This document shows positions 27,707-36,642 of a stretch of DNA of 64,000 bases, piece after piece. The translations under genes and the position numbers were made by a program. The stretch's first letter is position 1; the number at the start of each line of letters is the position of its first letter. Under the pieces are notes generated by a model. That model was not told the DNA's origin. It saw nothing but the letters and a program-made list of their open reading frames with translations, and searched no databases. Source of the DNA: Bacteroidota bacterium. Lineage in GTDB: Bacteria > Bacteroidota > Bacteroidia > Bacteroidales > JAAUTT01. The DNA lies in the NCBI GenBank assembly GCA_023429135.1, contig JAEYWD010000024.1, positions 124,001 to 188,000 on the forward strand, in the 5' to 3' direction.

Positions 27707-28330
27707 TTATTTTTTGGGAGGTGTTTTGTCCTTGTCTTTTACAACATCAGTTCCTTTTTCCAGAGGTTCTTTCCCATAAACAATAGCTTCAATTTCATAT
27801 CCGGGATTTTCATCATAGCCGCCATAATTTTCGGTTTTCGTAATCAATATCATACTACCCTGCAGGTTGGCCGCCTTTTTCTGTAGTTTGATGATAGCGC
27901 TTTGCATTGCAGCTTTCTTACTTTTACTGCTGGGTGCAGACTTTGCCATGATTTTACCTCTGTCGTAAAGGCCCTGCACATCGTTTTTCTCCTTGGTTAC
28001 CAGTATGGATTCCCACTGCCCTTCGTCAACCATAATAAGCACCGGCTTATTAATTTGCTCTTTATGTCCGTTCTTAAAAACAATCATCTCAACCTCTTTT
28101 CTTTCAATGGCTTGAGATTGATTTTTCTCAAGATCTGTATAAAGAATTGTTGTCGTCGAAATGTTTGTGACCTTACAAGGAATCTTCTTCCCTCCTAAAC
28201 GCACAATAGTGTCAACCGGTAATTTTTTTTCAGCTTTACCTGCTTGTGCACTTTGCGTGGTTTTGCCAGTCTGTGCAAATAAACTTCCGCAAAGAATGAT
28301 TATCACCCCAACTCCTGCTAATCTTTTCAT
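27707..28330 (-). CDS. Secreted protein, unknown function
   Basis: 207 residues from the ATG at 28330; two codons upstream in frame start with TTG and are not needed. Signal peptide ends at LCGSLFAQ. The next part (PVDTIVRLGGKKIPCKVTNISTTTILYTD) is a small beta domain seen at the front of many Bacteroidota envelope proteins. The C-terminal half has GSMILITKTENYGGYDENPGYEIEA, which resembles YbjQ/heavy-metal-like folds only loosely. Lys-rich tail. It stands alone, with its own terminator at 27652-27688. Confidence 0.65.
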   Translation of the reverse strand: MKRLAGVGVIIILCGSLFAQTGKTTQSAQAGKAEKKLPVDTIVRLGGKKIPCKVTNISTTTILYTDLEKNQSQAIERKEVEMIVFKNGHKEQINKPVLIMVDEGQWESILVTKEKNDVQGLYDRGKIMAKSAPSSKSKKAAMQSAIIKLQKKAANLQGSMILITKTENYGGYDENPGYEIEAIVYGKEPLEKGTDVVKDKDKTPPKK

Positions 28331-28545
28331 TTTCAATTGTTTTGTTTGTTACAATAGGCTCACTAAGTTAAAACTTATATTTATCTACAACAACAGTACC
28401 ATAAAGAATTTTGAAACTACTATATCTTGCTTAAAATTCAAAATAATTGTAAAATTACATTTCCTGAAAAATCAAACTTAACAGAAGTGTATCTGTTTTA
28501 AAATATTTTACCCTGAAATAATAATTCAATACTAAATTATATTGA

Positions 28546-29319
28546 ATGTATCATCGCTCTAAGGACAAAATACTTTCTAAAATTGGTTATTACAACGACC
28601 AGAAAGGGATCATGAACCGGTATCTGCGAGAAGTGCAGAACTGGAATTCACACATAACAAAAACAAAAAAGGCCATACTGGAAGGGATAGAAGGTAAATC
28701 GCAGGACAAAGTGATTGTGCTTGGCAGCGGATGGTTGCTCGATGTTCCTTATGAGGAACTTTCGAAAAGTTTCCGGGAAGTTTGGCTGGCCGATGTTTAC
28801 CATCCACCCCAGGTAATGAAAAAAGCAGCCCAATTTTCCAATATTAAGTTTGTACAGGTGGAATTAACAGGGTTAGCTGAGCAAATCTATAACGCAGCAA
28901 AAGTGTATCGTAAAACTAAGTTCAAAACTCCGGTAGAAGAATTCAGGTCTGCAATACCTCTCGATCTGTCGCAATATGATTATGTGATTTCTTGTAACAT
29001 TTTGGATCAACTCGATATTATTCTTACCGATTTTTTAAGAGAAATCAGTGCTTATACCGAACAGGATCTGGAGGTAATCACCCGAAAGATTCAAAAATCG
29101 CATATAGATGCACTTCCACGAAATAAATCGTTACTGATATGTGATTTAGAGGAGTGGGTAATGGATGCAGAAGAAAAGGTGAGTAAGAAAAGGCCCCTGG
29201 TTTATGAACCTTTGCCCGGAAAAGAGTCGATGATTACCTGGATCTGGAAATTCGATACTCACATGACTTATTACCCGTCGCATATCACGCATTTTAAAGT
29301 TGCCGCGGTATATTGCTGA
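28546..29319 (+). CDS. Methyltransferase-like Rossmann protein
   Basis: 257 residues, no signal peptide. Near residue 56 is VIVLGSGWLLDVPYEEL, a glycine-rich loop after a beta strand, followed about 20 residues later by VWLADVYHPPQVM, where the acidic residue would hold the cofactor ribose; YDYVISCNILDQL fits the motif IV strand. This is the pattern of S-adenosylmethionine-dependent methyltransferases, though the loop is not canonical (GSGWLLD). Substrate unknown. It is monocistronic or first before the metallo-beta-lactamase-fold gene 53 bases on. Confidence 0.55.
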   Translation: MYHRSKDKILSKIGYYNDQKGIMNRYLREVQNWNSHITKTKKAILEGIEGKSQDKVIVLGSGWLLDVPYEELSKSFREVWLADVYHPPQVMKKAAQFSNIKFVQVELTGLAEQIYNAAKVYRKTKFKTPVEEFRSAIPLDLSQYDYVISCNILDQLDIILTDFLREISAYTEQDLEVITRKIQKSHIDALPRNKSLLICDLEEWVMDAEEKVSKKRPLVYEPLPGKESMITWIWKFDTHMTYYPSHITHFKVAAVYC

Positions 29320-29372
29320 TAGGGTATTCCGTTTTTTAAGGATTTTACATTCTCGAACCCAAAACTTTTCTT

Positions 29373-30374
29373 ATGAAAAAACAAACCTTGTTACGCCTGA
29401 TTACTTTTTTGACTTTGTTGCCTTTCTTTAACCTTATGGTTTTAGCTCAGAAAGATTCTCTTATTAAGATAGCTCCCGGTTTATACGAAATTACCGGATT
29501 AGGCGGGAATGTCACCGTAAAAGAGACAACTCAGGGAATGATAATTGTGGATGCAGGTACCTCGTTGGCCGCGGGAAACCGGATTCTCGAAATTGTTGCG
29601 GGTATTTCAAAAAAGCCAATAACGCATGTTATAATTACGCATTATCATTACGATCATACAGGAGGGCTTCCGGCTTTTCCGTGGGGAGCATTAATTGTTG
29701 CTCATAAAAACGTAGCTCTTGGCCTGAAAAATGCCGAAGCAAAAAACAAAAAAGATATTGAAGAGACAATTCCCCAAAGAATTAAAGTGCTTAACAACGA
29801 AATTAGTGCCTTGTTACCTGAAAACAAAACCCAACGAACCCGGATCGACAGTAGCATTAATGCCGAAACAGCAAAACTGGAAAATTTGAAAAAAATGAAG
29901 TTTGTTTATCCTCAAAAGGAATTCGACACAGAAATGACTATTGTCTCAGGTATAGATACTATTAATTTATATTATCAGGGGAACGCGCATACAAACGGCG
30001 ATACATGGATTCATTTTAAAAATGAAAATGTTGTTACAATAGGCGACTTACTTTTTACAAATTCTTTTCCTTTTATCGATCTTGAAATTGGCGCCAACAC
30101 TGAAAACTGGGCAAAAATTGTCAATCAACTTGCCAACGGAAAATACAAAAATTATATTTCAGGACATGGACGGTTAGCTGCTGCTGAAGATCTGAAGCGA
30201 TTTGCTGCTTATCTTACCGACCTGCGCAAAACTGTTTCAATAGAGATTTCTAAAGGCAAATCGGTTGAGGAAGCTAAAAAGATCATCGACATTGAAGCAT
30301 ATCGCGATTTTGGATTTCGCTTTTTCAAAGATCAAAATATAGAAGCAGTTTATTATGAGTTGACCAAAAAGTAA
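29373..30374 (+). CDS. Metallo-beta-lactamase-fold hydrolase, exported
   Basis: 333 residues. Signal peptide (MKKQTLLRLITFLTLLPFFN...VLAQ). The MBL metal motif is THYHYDHTGG (HxHxDH) near residue 90; later metal ligands fit GNAHTNGDTWIHF (His) and SGHGRLA (His). A helical insert of about 60 residues (112-170) follows the first motif. The family includes beta-lactamases and many other hydrolases; the KNALG-type insert and the GHGRLA end are closer to the general hydrolase group. Substrate unknown. A weak hairpin follows the stop (30376-30395). Confidence 0.85.
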   Translation: MKKQTLLRLITFLTLLPFFNLMVLAQKDSLIKIAPGLYEITGLGGNVTVKETTQGMIIVDAGTSLAAGNRILEIVAGISKKPITHVIITHYHYDHTGGLPAFPWGALIVAHKNVALGLKNAEAKNKKDIEETIPQRIKVLNNEISALLPENKTQRTRIDSSINAETAKLENLKKMKFVYPQKEFDTEMTIVSGIDTINLYYQGNAHTNGDTWIHFKNENVVTIGDLLFTNSFPFIDLEIGANTENWAKIVNQLANGKYKNYISGHGRLAAAEDLKRFAAYLTDLRKTVSIEISKGKSVEEAKKIIDIEAYRDFGFRFFKDQNIEAVYYELTKK

Positions 30375-30450
30375 TTTATCTTTTCCCAAAGATAAAAATT
30401 GATCATTTTGGAAGATACCTCATTCTTTTTTTTTAATTTTATTAAAACTG

Positions 30451-31170
30451 ATGAAATCTTTTATCATGATAAGACAAACCTTACTTCTGTTGCTGACAAT
30501 TTTTGCGTTACAACCCATGTATGCTCAAGATACTACTCAAAACTGTAGTTTTTCGCTTAATGCCGATCTGGTTTCCAGGTACGTGTGGCGTGGACAACTG
30601 TATAGTCCGGCCTTTAATATTCAGCCCTATGCATCAGTTACTGCCGGACAGTTTACATTTGGAACCTGGGGTAGTTATGCGCTTGATAACAGTTATTCGG
30701 AGGTCGATTTATACATTTCATGGCAATTCAAAAACCTTGGGATAACCTTAAACGACTATTGCACCCTCGATGAATCTGGGGGGACAAGATATTTTACCTA
30801 TAAAAAAGCGTCCACACCGCATGCTTTTGAGGGTGCTGCAACTCTTCAGTTGTCCGAGCGGTTCCCGTTAACAATCACCGCAGCAACTTTCTTTTATGGT
30901 AACGATCTCGATCTCGATTCCAAAAATTATTATTCTACTTATTTCGAATTTAGTTACCCATTTTCGAAAAAAGGATACGATTTTAACTGCTTTGCAGGCG
31001 GCACTCCTGCCGAAGGTCTTTATGGCACAAAAGCTGGGCTTGTGAATCTGGGTTTCTCTGCTCAAAAATCGATAAAAGTAACAGATAGTTTCGAGTTACC
31101 TGTATCTGTTCAATTGGCGGCTAATCCCCTGAACGATTATATCTTTCTTGTTTTCAGTCTGACCTTATAA
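30451..31170 (+). CDS. TorF-like outer-membrane protein
   Basis: 239 residues; a second ATG five codons in (30466) would also leave a good signal peptide (MIRQTLLLLLTIFALQPMYAQ). The mature start SLNADLVSRYVWRGQLYSPAF is the opening of the TorF/Gcw_chp putative porin family (PF09694), followed by alternating beta strands and a C-terminal strand ending VFSLTL. It is likely a small outer-membrane barrel. Substrate unknown. 76 bases after the hydrolase gene. Confidence 0.7.
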   Translation: MKSFIMIRQTLLLLLTIFALQPMYAQDTTQNCSFSLNADLVSRYVWRGQLYSPAFNIQPYASVTAGQFTFGTWGSYALDNSYSEVDLYISWQFKNLGITLNDYCTLDESGGTRYFTYKKASTPHAFEGAATLQLSERFPLTITAATFFYGNDLDLDSKNYYSTYFEFSYPFSKKGYDFNCFAGGTPAEGLYGTKAGLVNLGFSAQKSIKVTDSFELPVSVQLAANPLNDYIFLVFSLTL

Positions 31171-31449
31171 TTTTTTAACTGGTCTTTTTGCTGAGGAGTT
31201 TGTCTGCTGACACACTTCCCCCATTCATCCGGCAATTTCGCCGATTCGCCGAATTTTTATGCACTTCTCCACTGCAAGAATATAGTTTTGCACCTGTAAT
31301 TTTTCGGGGACCTCTTATTACCCTTAATACAAGAAAATTTTTCTTTTTGGGTTCTTAATGCAACCCTTCCTTTTTTTTCTTGTCAGTTAAGTATCGAAAT
31401 TTTACCAACAAGTATGTTATTATAGTTAGTAATGTTAATTAGAATTACA

Positions 31450-33795
31450 ATGAAACTTATTTTAAGAATCGCTATTCTATTATGGATTAGCACCTTTAAT
31501 GTGGCTAATATGAAAGCAGGAGATGAAAATAATCCTGTAAAATATACCATCAGCGGCTACATTAAAGACGCCGATAATGGCGAAACCCTTATAGGAGCTA
31601 CAGTTTTTGTGAAAGAATTGCGGGTTGGAGCCGCAGCCAATATTTACGGTTTTTATTCCTTAAGTCTGGCTCCTGGTAAATATACCATCGAATACTCGTT
31701 TATGGGATACAGCAAACAGATCCGGCAGTTGGAATTAAACCAGAATGTGGTTATTTCGATGGAATTGTCTCCCGAAGTAAAAGTAATGCAGGAAGTTACT
31801 GTAACAGCCGAACGTGCCGATAAAAACATTAAACAGGCCGAGATGAGTACCGCCCGTTTGGACATGAAGACTATCCGGCAGATTCCTGCCTTGATGGGTG
31901 AGGTAGACGTTATTAAAGCCATTCAGATGCTTCCTGGTGTTCAGGCTACCAGCGAAGGGACCTCGGGTTTTAGCGTCCGTGGTGGTGGCTTGGATCAGAA
32001 CCTGATTGTGCTCGATGAAGCAACCGTTTACAATGCCTCGCACCTTATGGGTTTCTTCTCGGTATTTAACAACGATGCTGTTCGCGATGTGAAGCTCTAC
32101 AAGGGCGATATGCCAGCCAACTATGGCGGGCGTCTTTCATCTGTGCTCGATGTGAGAATGAAAGAAGGTAATAATAAACAATTTAAAGGTACCGGCGGGG
32201 TTGGTCTCATATCGAGCCGTTTAACACTTGAAGGTCCAATTGTTAATGAAAAAACATCATTTTTGGTATCAGGACGAAGAACCTATGCCGACTTGTTTTT
32301 CCCTCTTTTCTCCGATGAAGATCTGAAAAAATCAATCATGTATTTCTATGATCTGAATTTAAAAATGAACCATCAGATCAACAATAATAACCGGTTATAT
32401 CTTTCGGCATATCTGGGTCGCGACATTTTTGGACAGAAAGGCAACTCCAAAGCGGGTTTCGGGAATAAAACCGCAACGCTTAGATGGAATCATCAATTTT
32501 CTCAAAAATTGTTTTCAAACCTGACTGCCATTGCATCTAATTACGATTACTCCCTTAGTACCGAGCAGGGAGGAGGCAAATATGTCTGGAAATCAAACCT
32601 TTTGGATTATACCGTAAAAACCGATTTCAACTTTTATCCCAATCCAAATAATGAGATCAAGTTTGGCGTTTCGGCTACTCTGCACGAGCTCGACCCCATC
32701 GATGCGTGGATTTATACTAAAGAATCCGACACGACTATGCGTTTTCCAAGTATGAAAAATTATGAGTTGGAGTATGCTGCATACATATCGAACCAGCAAA
32801 AAATTGGCGAGAAAGTAACCTTGAAATATGGTCTCCGATACACTTTATTCCAGAATATTGGTAAATCAACCCTTAACAATTTCGATGAGGATCATGAGTA
32901 TATTGGTTCCACCGAATACAAGAAAGGTGAAGTTTTTCACAGTTATCCAGCTTGGGAACCCCGTCTCGGAATTATGTACAATGTTAATAATGTGTCATCG
33001 GTAAAAGCAAGCTATTCGCGAACTTATCAGTTTCTGCAGTTAGCCTCGGTATCGAATGGTGGTATGCCTCTCGATTATTGGTTTCCTTCCAATAATAATG
33101 TGAAACCGCAAAAGTCTGATCAGTTTGGTATTGGCTACTTTCGTAATTTCTCCAACAATAAATTCGAAACCTCTATTGAATTGTTCTATAAACAAATGGA
33201 CAATGTTATAGATTTTAAGGACCACACTTCAACACTTTTTAATTCACGACTCGAGGGAGATATAAGAACTGGAGAAGCTTACAGTTATGGCGCCGAATTT
33301 CTGATCAGAAAGAACGAAGGTAAATTGAATGGATGGGTAAGTTATACGTTATCAAGAGCTATCCGGAAAATTCCCGAAATAAACAACGGCAAAGAATATT
33401 CGGCTCCTTACGATAAGCCGCACAATGTAAATGTTATTCTTAATTATAATGTAACCCGCAGGTTTACAGTATCAGCTAACTGGGTTTTTGCCTCGGGAAC
33501 ACCAATCACCTTCCCGGTGGGTTCGTTTGAGGTTGAAAACACTGCTATTCCTATTTATTCGGAAAGAAACGAATACAGAATGCGAAGCTACCATCGTCTC
33601 GATTTGTCGGCTACAGTTAAAGGGAAAGAGCGTCCCGGCCGTTTCTGGAACGGAGAGTGGGTATTCTCAGTTTACAACGCTTACGGACGTCACAACGACT
33701 GGATGCTTAATTTCGACCTCGAAAAAGGGAAAGCCGAACGCACCTATTTACCCTTCGTGTTTTTCCCAGCTATTACCTATAATTTCAATTTTTAA
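31450..33795 (+). CDS. TonB-dependent receptor with carboxypeptidase-regulatory-like domain
   Basis: 781 residues from the ATG at 31450 (an ATG at 31432 adds MLIRIT; not preferred). Signal peptide, then a CarboxypepD_reg-like domain (about 30-115: YTISGYIKDADNGETLIGAT), the plug (about 120-235: MLPGVQATSEGTSGFSVRGGG) and a long barrel ending in YNFNF, the usual C-terminal aromatic. It should import a ligand through the outer membrane using TonB. It directly precedes a DUF4249 lipoprotein, a standard receptor/lipoprotein pair. The 279-base gap upstream holds only a possible -7 box (TAGTTTTG, 31283-31290). Confidence 0.94.
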   Translation: MKLILRIAILLWISTFNVANMKAGDENNPVKYTISGYIKDADNGETLIGATVFVKELRVGAAANIYGFYSLSLAPGKYTIEYSFMGYSKQIRQLELNQNVVISMELSPEVKVMQEVTVTAERADKNIKQAEMSTARLDMKTIRQIPALMGEVDVIKAIQMLPGVQATSEGTSGFSVRGGGLDQNLIVLDEATVYNASHLMGFFSVFNNDAVRDVKLYKGDMPANYGGRLSSVLDVRMKEGNNKQFKGTGGVGLISSRLTLEGPIVNEKTSFLVSGRRTYADLFFPLFSDEDLKKSIMYFYDLNLKMNHQINNNNRLYLSAYLGRDIFGQKGNSKAGFGNKTATLRWNHQFSQKLFSNLTAIASNYDYSLSTEQGGGKYVWKSNLLDYTVKTDFNFYPNPNNEIKFGVSATLHELDPIDAWIYTKESDTTMRFPSMKNYELEYAAYISNQQKIGEKVTLKYGLRYTLFQNIGKSTLNNFDEDHEYIGSTEYKKGEVFHSYPAWEPRLGIMYNVNNVSSVKASYSRTYQFLQLASVSNGGMPLDYWFPSNNNVKPQKSDQFGIGYFRNFSNNKFETSIELFYKQMDNVIDFKDHTSTLFNSRLEGDIRTGEAYSYGAEFLIRKNEGKLNGWVSYTLSRAIRKIPEINNGKEYSAPYDKPHNVNVILNYNVTRRFTVSANWVFASGTPITFPVGSFEVENTAIPIYSERNEYRMRSYHRLDLSATVKGKERPGRFWNGEWVFSVYNAYGRHNDWMLNFDLEKGKAERTYLPFVFFPAITYNFNF

Positions 33796-33806
33796 TATTA
33801 TTGAAG

Positions 33807-34691
33807 ATGAAAGCAAAGAATATTTTCACATATACATTTATAGTTCTTGGAGTTCTGATTGCGTTTAGTTCCTGCACCGAAGAATTTACTCCCGATCTGG
33901 ATACCACTTATGCCCGGTTGGTGGTAGATGGCGGAATATCAACTGATACTGCTGTACACAAAATAACTTTATTGCGGTCGGGCGACCCGTTAAATCAGCA
34001 GCCTAAAAAGCCGGTATCTAATGCAATTGTGACCATTAGCGATGGAACCTCCATCCTTACTTTAACCGAGAATCCTTCCACTCCGGGAGTTTACGAAACA
34101 CATGCCAATGTTTATGGAGTTCCGGGTCGTAAATACGATTTGAATATCACTAATGTAGATATAGATGAGGATGGGAAAATCGAAAATTACACGGCCACTT
34201 CATTTCTGAAAGCAATTAACCCTATTGATTCCATCAGGGTAGTAGGTCAGAATTACAGTTCAAGGCAGAAAGGATGGCTTATTAATATGTTTACAAGGGA
34301 TATTGGTGGCAAAAGTTTCTATTGTGTTAAGGCTTATAAGAATAATAAACTGGTTACCGATAGTTTGAAAGAGTATGGTATTGCAAATAATATTGGGTTT
34401 GAAGGCTCTTATTATCCGGGTATTTCAGTTTATTATTTCAATAATGATAAGGATGATGAAAAGGTTGCCAGTGGCGATACCATTACGCTTGAACTAAACG
34501 GTATAACCGAGGAATATTACAATTTCATAAATGGATGTATTGCCGAATCCAGGCCCAAAGATCCCATTTTCAGTGGCCCATCGGCTAATGTAATCACAAA
34601 TATTTCTCCTGCTGATAAAGCAATGGGATTTTTCAAAGTGTACTCAATCAGGAAAAAAACAGCAATTTATAAAGGAGAAATGGTGAAATAG
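33807..34691 (+). CDS. DUF4249 lipoprotein
   Basis: 294 residues from the ATG at 33807; the frame also opens at a TTG two codons earlier. Lipoprotein signal ends at LIAFSSC. The body follows the DUF4249 pattern: ARLVVDGGISTDTAVHKITLLRS, a beta-sandwich start, and repeated ITNVDIDEDGKIENYTAT-type segments. The family is encoded next to TonB-dependent receptors and is thought to sit on the outer membrane with them; this pair is 11 bases apart. Ligand unknown. A strong terminator follows. Confidence 0.88.
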   Translation: MKAKNIFTYTFIVLGVLIAFSSCTEEFTPDLDTTYARLVVDGGISTDTAVHKITLLRSGDPLNQQPKKPVSNAIVTISDGTSILTLTENPSTPGVYETHANVYGVPGRKYDLNITNVDIDEDGKIENYTATSFLKAINPIDSIRVVGQNYSSRQKGWLINMFTRDIGGKSFYCVKAYKNNKLVTDSLKEYGIANNIGFEGSYYPGISVYYFNNDKDDEKVASGDTITLELNGITEEYYNFINGCIAESRPKDPIFSGPSANVITNISPADKAMGFFKVYSIRKKTAIYKGEMVK

Positions 34692-34716
34692 CTTAATAAA
34701 TTCAACATATTTTCAG

Positions 34717-34758
34717 CCCTGAAGTAAAAAAATCATTTTACTTCAGGGTTTATTTTTT
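34717..34758 (+). terminator. Intrinsic terminator of the receptor/DUF4249 operon
   Basis: Perfect 13-bp stem CCCTGAAGTAAAA (34717-34729) and TTTTACTTCAGGG (34736-34748), 6-base loop, then TTTATTTTTT. Confidence 0.92.
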
Positions 34759-34852
34759 ATATAACACATGTTTTTCAGCACTTTTAACTGTTTGTTGTCA
34801 AATAACATACATTAGTCATTTTTAAATTTGATAAAAAATATTATTGCAGAAA

Positions 34853-34883
34853 TTTTTTATTTAGAATGGTTTTAATATATTTG
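34853..34883 (+). promoter_or_regulatory. Promoter of the leu operon
   Basis: TATATTTG at 34876-34883 matches TAnnTTTG. TTTT sits at the -33 place (34853-34856, three of four). The transcript would start near 34890, ahead of the leader peptide ATG at 34908. Confidence 0.7.
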
Positions 34884-34907
34884 TCCCTGTCATTGTAAAA
34901 ATTGAAT

Positions 34908-34967
34908 ATGAAGCTTACATCTCTCATTCTCGGTATTTTTATTATTAGCATTATTTTTAGATGCTAG
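34908..34967 (+). CDS. Leader peptide of the leu operon attenuator
   Basis: A 19-codon reading frame with its own stop: MKLTSLILGIFIISIIFRC. It has three Leu and six Ile codons; every Ile codon is ATT. It begins about 18 bases after the predicted transcript start and 164 bases before leuA. Codons 6-8 lie in stem segment 1 (34925-34932), so a ribosome stalling on Leu or Ile codons would break the 1:2 stem and favour the antiterminator. The peptide itself is not expected to act after synthesis. Confidence 0.85.
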   Translation: MKLTSLILGIFIISIIFRC

Positions 34968-35035
34968 GCGAGAATGGTATGTAGTGTAAAAAAGGATATT
35001 TTACGAAGCCATTCTCAACAAAGAATGGCTTTTTT
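34925..35035 (+). promoter_or_regulatory. Transcription attenuator before leuA
   Basis: Four segments are visible. Segment 1 CATTCTCG (34925-34932) pairs perfectly with segment 2 CGAGAATG (34969-34976). Segment 2 also pairs with segment 3: GAGAATGG (34970-34977) with CCATTCTC (35009-35016). Segment 3 pairs with 4 as the terminator: AAGCCATTCT (35006-35015) with AGAATGGCTT (35022-35031), then a T tract. The 2:3 stem excludes the terminator. Charged Leu and Ile tRNA should give termination; shortage should give read-through into leuA. Confidence 0.85.
35006..35035 (+). terminator. Attenuator terminator hairpin
   Basis: Perfect 10-bp stem with a 6-base loop (CAACAA), followed by TTTTT. It sits 36 bases before the leuA ATG, which makes it a conditional terminator, not the end of a gene. 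Confidence 0.9.
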
Positions 35036-35071
35036 AGTTTTAAACAGAATTAAAGTAAATTTTAAAATTAC

Positions 35072-36568
35072 ATGGAACAAAAACTGCACATTTTCGACAC
35101 TACCTTAAGGGACGGCGAGCAAGTCCCGGGCTGCCAGCTCAACACGGTTGAAAAAATTGAAGTAGCCAGGGCACTCGACGAACTAGGAGTAGACATTATC
35201 GAAGCCGGGTTTCCTATTTCAAGTCCCGGTGATTTTAATTCCATCGTGGAAATTTCAAAGGCTGTGACCCGCCCTGTTATTTGCGCTCTTACCCGCGCAG
35301 TTCAGAACGACATTGATGTTGCTGCCGAATCCCTTAAATATGCAAAGCATAAACGTATTCACACCGGTATTGGTACTTCATACTATCATATAAATCTTAA
35401 GCTTAAGTCCAATCCCGATGCTATTCTTGAGCGTGCTGTCGAAGCTGTTAAATATGCCAAAAAGTATGTTGAAGATGTAGAGTTTTATGCCGAAGATGCT
35501 GGTCGTTCCGAAAACGAATATCTCGCCCGTGTTATCGAAGCTGTAATCGCTGCCGGAGCCACGGTTGTGAACATTCCCGATACAACAGGTTATTGCATTC
35601 CCTCCGAATATGGAGCAAAAATCAAATATTTGATTGATAATGTAAAAAATATTCACAAAGCAATTATCTCTACCCATTGTCATAACGATTTGGGCATGGC
35701 TACTGCCAACTCAATCACAGGTATTCTGAATGGAGCCCGTCAGGTTGAGGTAACTATGAATGGTATTGGCGAACGTGCTGGTAACACTTCGCTCGAAGAA
35801 GTGGTTATGACTATCAAATCTCGCAAGGATATACCTCTTACCACCGGAATTAATACCCGTCAGATCTTCAAAACCAGTCGTCTGGTTTCAACGCTGATGC
35901 GTATGCCTATTCAGCCTAATAAGGCAATTGTCGGACGTAATGCATTTGCCCATTCATCGGGTATCCACCAGGATGGCGTGCTTAAAAACCGTGAGAACTA
36001 CGAAATTATCGATCCGGTTGAAGTAGGTATCAACGAGTCGTCAATTGTACTCACCGCACGTAGTGGTCGTGCTGCTCTGAACCATCACCTGCAGCGTTTA
36101 GGTTTTACACTTGCACAGGAAGAACTGGACGATGCTTATCAGAAGTTCCTCAAACTGGCCGACCGCAAAAAAGACATCAGCGACGACGATTTATTCGTGA
36201 TAGTTGGCGTTAGTCGTGCCGAGCAATCAAGGGCCATAAAGCTGAAATATCTCAATGTGGTTTGCGGACGCTCTGCAATTCCTATGGCAACTGTTCAACT
36301 CGTGATCGATGGCGAAGTGGTTACTGCTACTTCATCCGGTTCAGGTCCTATCGATGCTGCTTTCAATGCCGTGCGCCAACTGGTGCATAAAAAGGTTAAC
36401 CTAGAGGAATTCCTTGTTCAGGCTGTTACCCGTGGCAGCGACGACGTTGGTAAGGTTCACATTCAGGTCGAAAACAAAGGCAGTAGCTACTATGGTTTTT
36501 CAGCCAATACCGATATCGTGACTGCCTCGGTTGAGGCATTCCTGGATGCAATTTCAAAAATTCATTAA
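35072..36568 (+). CDS. leuA: 2-isopropylmalate synthase
   Basis: 498 residues. Condenses 2-oxoisovalerate and acetyl-CoA, the first step of leucine synthesis. The DRE-TIM barrel starts FDTTLRDGEQVPGC; the metal and acetyl-CoA sites are in STHCHNDLGMATANSI and the signature NGIGERAGNTSLEEV. The subcatalytic part has SSGIHQDGVLKNRENYEI. The C-terminal regulatory LeuA dimer domain (about 380-498) is present, so leucine feedback inhibition is expected. First structural gene after the attenuator. Confidence 0.96.
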   Translation: MEQKLHIFDTTLRDGEQVPGCQLNTVEKIEVARALDELGVDIIEAGFPISSPGDFNSIVEISKAVTRPVICALTRAVQNDIDVAAESLKYAKHKRIHTGIGTSYYHINLKLKSNPDAILERAVEAVKYAKKYVEDVEFYAEDAGRSENEYLARVIEAVIAAGATVVNIPDTTGYCIPSEYGAKIKYLIDNVKNIHKAIISTHCHNDLGMATANSITGILNGARQVEVTMNGIGERAGNTSLEEVVMTIKSRKDIPLTTGINTRQIFKTSRLVSTLMRMPIQPNKAIVGRNAFAHSSGIHQDGVLKNRENYEIIDPVEVGINESSIVLTARSGRAALNHHLQRLGFTLAQEELDDAYQKFLKLADRKKDISDDDLFVIVGVSRAEQSRAIKLKYLNVVCGRSAIPMATVQLVIDGEVVTATSSGSGPIDAAFNAVRQLVHKKVNLEEFLVQAVTRGSDDVGKVHIQVENKGSSYYGFSANTDIVTASVEAFLDAISKIH

Positions 36569-36590
36569 AATATTCCCGTAGGGATTTCGT

Positions 36591-36613
36591 AGAGGCAGAT
36601 TGCATCTGCCTCT
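36591..36613. repeat. Perfect hairpin between leuA and leuC
   Basis: AGAGGCAGAT (36591-36600) and ATCTGCCTCT (36604-36613), 10 bp with a 3-base loop. There is no T tract, so it is more likely a stabilising or processing hairpin than a terminator. Similar GTAGAG...CTCTAC-type palindromes are common dispersed repeats in this phylum. Confidence 0.7.
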
Positions 36614-36642
36614 GCAATAAAATATAAACGATTGATTTAAAA

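Noticed and set aside
29373..30374. True beta-lactamase conferring resistance
   Set aside because: The HxHxDH motif is shared by all MBL hydrolases; the later ligand spacing and the long insert do not match known class B enzymes closely enough, and the BlaI pair is 15 kb away.
30376..30395. Hairpin TTATCTTT/AAAGATAA after the hydrolase gene as a terminator
   Set aside because: The stem is perfect but AT-rich and has no T tract; too weak to call.
31171..31449. Riboswitch in the leader of the TonB receptor gene
   Set aside because: The gap is long enough, but I see no conserved aptamer sequence or stem arrangement, only a possible -7 box.
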